The position numbers and the translations under genes are program-made. Positions 33,059 through 33,192 of a stretch of DNA of 33,192 bases are shown piece by piece. The DNA lies in the NCBI RefSeq assembly GCF_030009775.1, contig NZ_JASCTH010000052.1, positions 1 to 33,192 on the forward strand, written 5' to 3'. How positions within the stretch are numbered: position 1 is the first letter of the stretch; the number at the start of each line of letters is the position of its first letter. Origin of the DNA: Actinoplanes sandaracinus. Lineage in GTDB: Bacteria > Actinomycetota > Actinomycetes > Mycobacteriales > Micromonosporaceae. The notes below the pieces were generated by a model. That model saw only the letters and a program-made list of their open reading frames with translations, searched no databases and was not told where the DNA came from.

Positions 33059-33192
33059 GTGCAGCAGAACACTGCGCGGCGATTAGCGGCGTTGATGGCG
33101 CTGCTCGTCACCGCGTGCGGACTGGCCGTCGCTCCGACGCCGGCTACCGCGGCCCCCCGGCTGCTCGCCGCTCCCGGCGACTCCGGTGACGA
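33059..33192 (+). CDS. Secreted protein, N-terminal end (runs off right edge), c-di-AMP riboswitch target
   Basis: Only the signal peptide is in the window: QQNTARRLAALMALLVTACG then LAVAPTPATAAP. GTG 33059 is eight bases after GGAAGG and is preferred over ATG 33053, which is only two bases away; both are in the same frame. Cleavage could be by signal peptidase I after ATA, or at the lipobox-like VTAC. Genes behind this riboswitch class in actinomycetes are mostly peptidoglycan hydrolases (NlpC/P60, Rpf-like), so that is the likely product, but the domain is outside the window. Confidence 0.8.
   Translation, partial: MQQNTARRLAALMALLVTACGLAVAPTPATAAPRLLAAPGDSGD

Overview
The window is high-GC DNA with the gene content and codon use of a filamentous actinomycete. 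A Micromonosporaceae genome such as Actinoplanes is the best guess, from a c-di-AMP riboswitch of the actinobacterial type, a melC1-melC2 tyrosinase pair, giant FtsX-type permeases and sortase-type surface proteins. No rRNA, tRNA or CRISPR array was seen. It reads as an accessory, partly decaying region: beside intact genes there are relics of three insertion-sequence families (IS30, IS3, IS701-like) and broken copies of several chromosomal genes (a PQQ-type propeller, pnuC, a ricin-GH43 enzyme, a GGDEF protein, a TPR-type regulator).

Left part (1-8.4 kb): the C-terminus of an IS30 transposase, an unclear reading frame and a DUF4253 protein are followed by a tight three-gene minus-strand operon (7394 to 1521). 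The operon encodes an HTH/STAND-like P-loop ATPase with a helical C-terminus, a winged-helix protein, and a 1034-residue protein with an N-terminal AAA-like ATPase and a C-terminal HerA/DUF87-like ATPase. All three overlap by 8 or 1 bases, so they are probably translated together. Divergent to it, across an AT-richer spacer with several palindromes, lies a stand-alone gene resembling RNase A-like bacterial toxin domains. This locus is the best candidate for an undescribed, possibly defensive, system.

Middle part (8.6-18 kb): a membrane diguanylate cyclase with a GGEEF active site, an I-site and a degenerate HD-GYP-like tail; a frameshifted PQQ-type propeller gene; the tyrosinase operon (melC1 copper chaperone, melC2 enzyme); an LPXTG-type surface protein; an IS3 relic; a TetR repressor divergent from an alpha/beta hydrolase with two matching operators between them; and a pnuC pseudogene.

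Right part (18-33 kb): a permease-permease-ATPase ABC operon; a sugar-related cluster (decayed ricin-GH43 gene, unknown protein, aldo/keto reductase, secreted GH43-AbfB arabinan-type enzyme, LacI repressor, plausible LacI operator upstream of the GH43 gene); an IS701-like/GGDEF chimeric relic; an LCP cell-wall ligase; and, reading out of the window, a c-di-AMP riboswitch followed by the signal peptide of a secreted protein, probably a wall hydrolase. The last two loci both concern the cell envelope and are transcribed away from each other.
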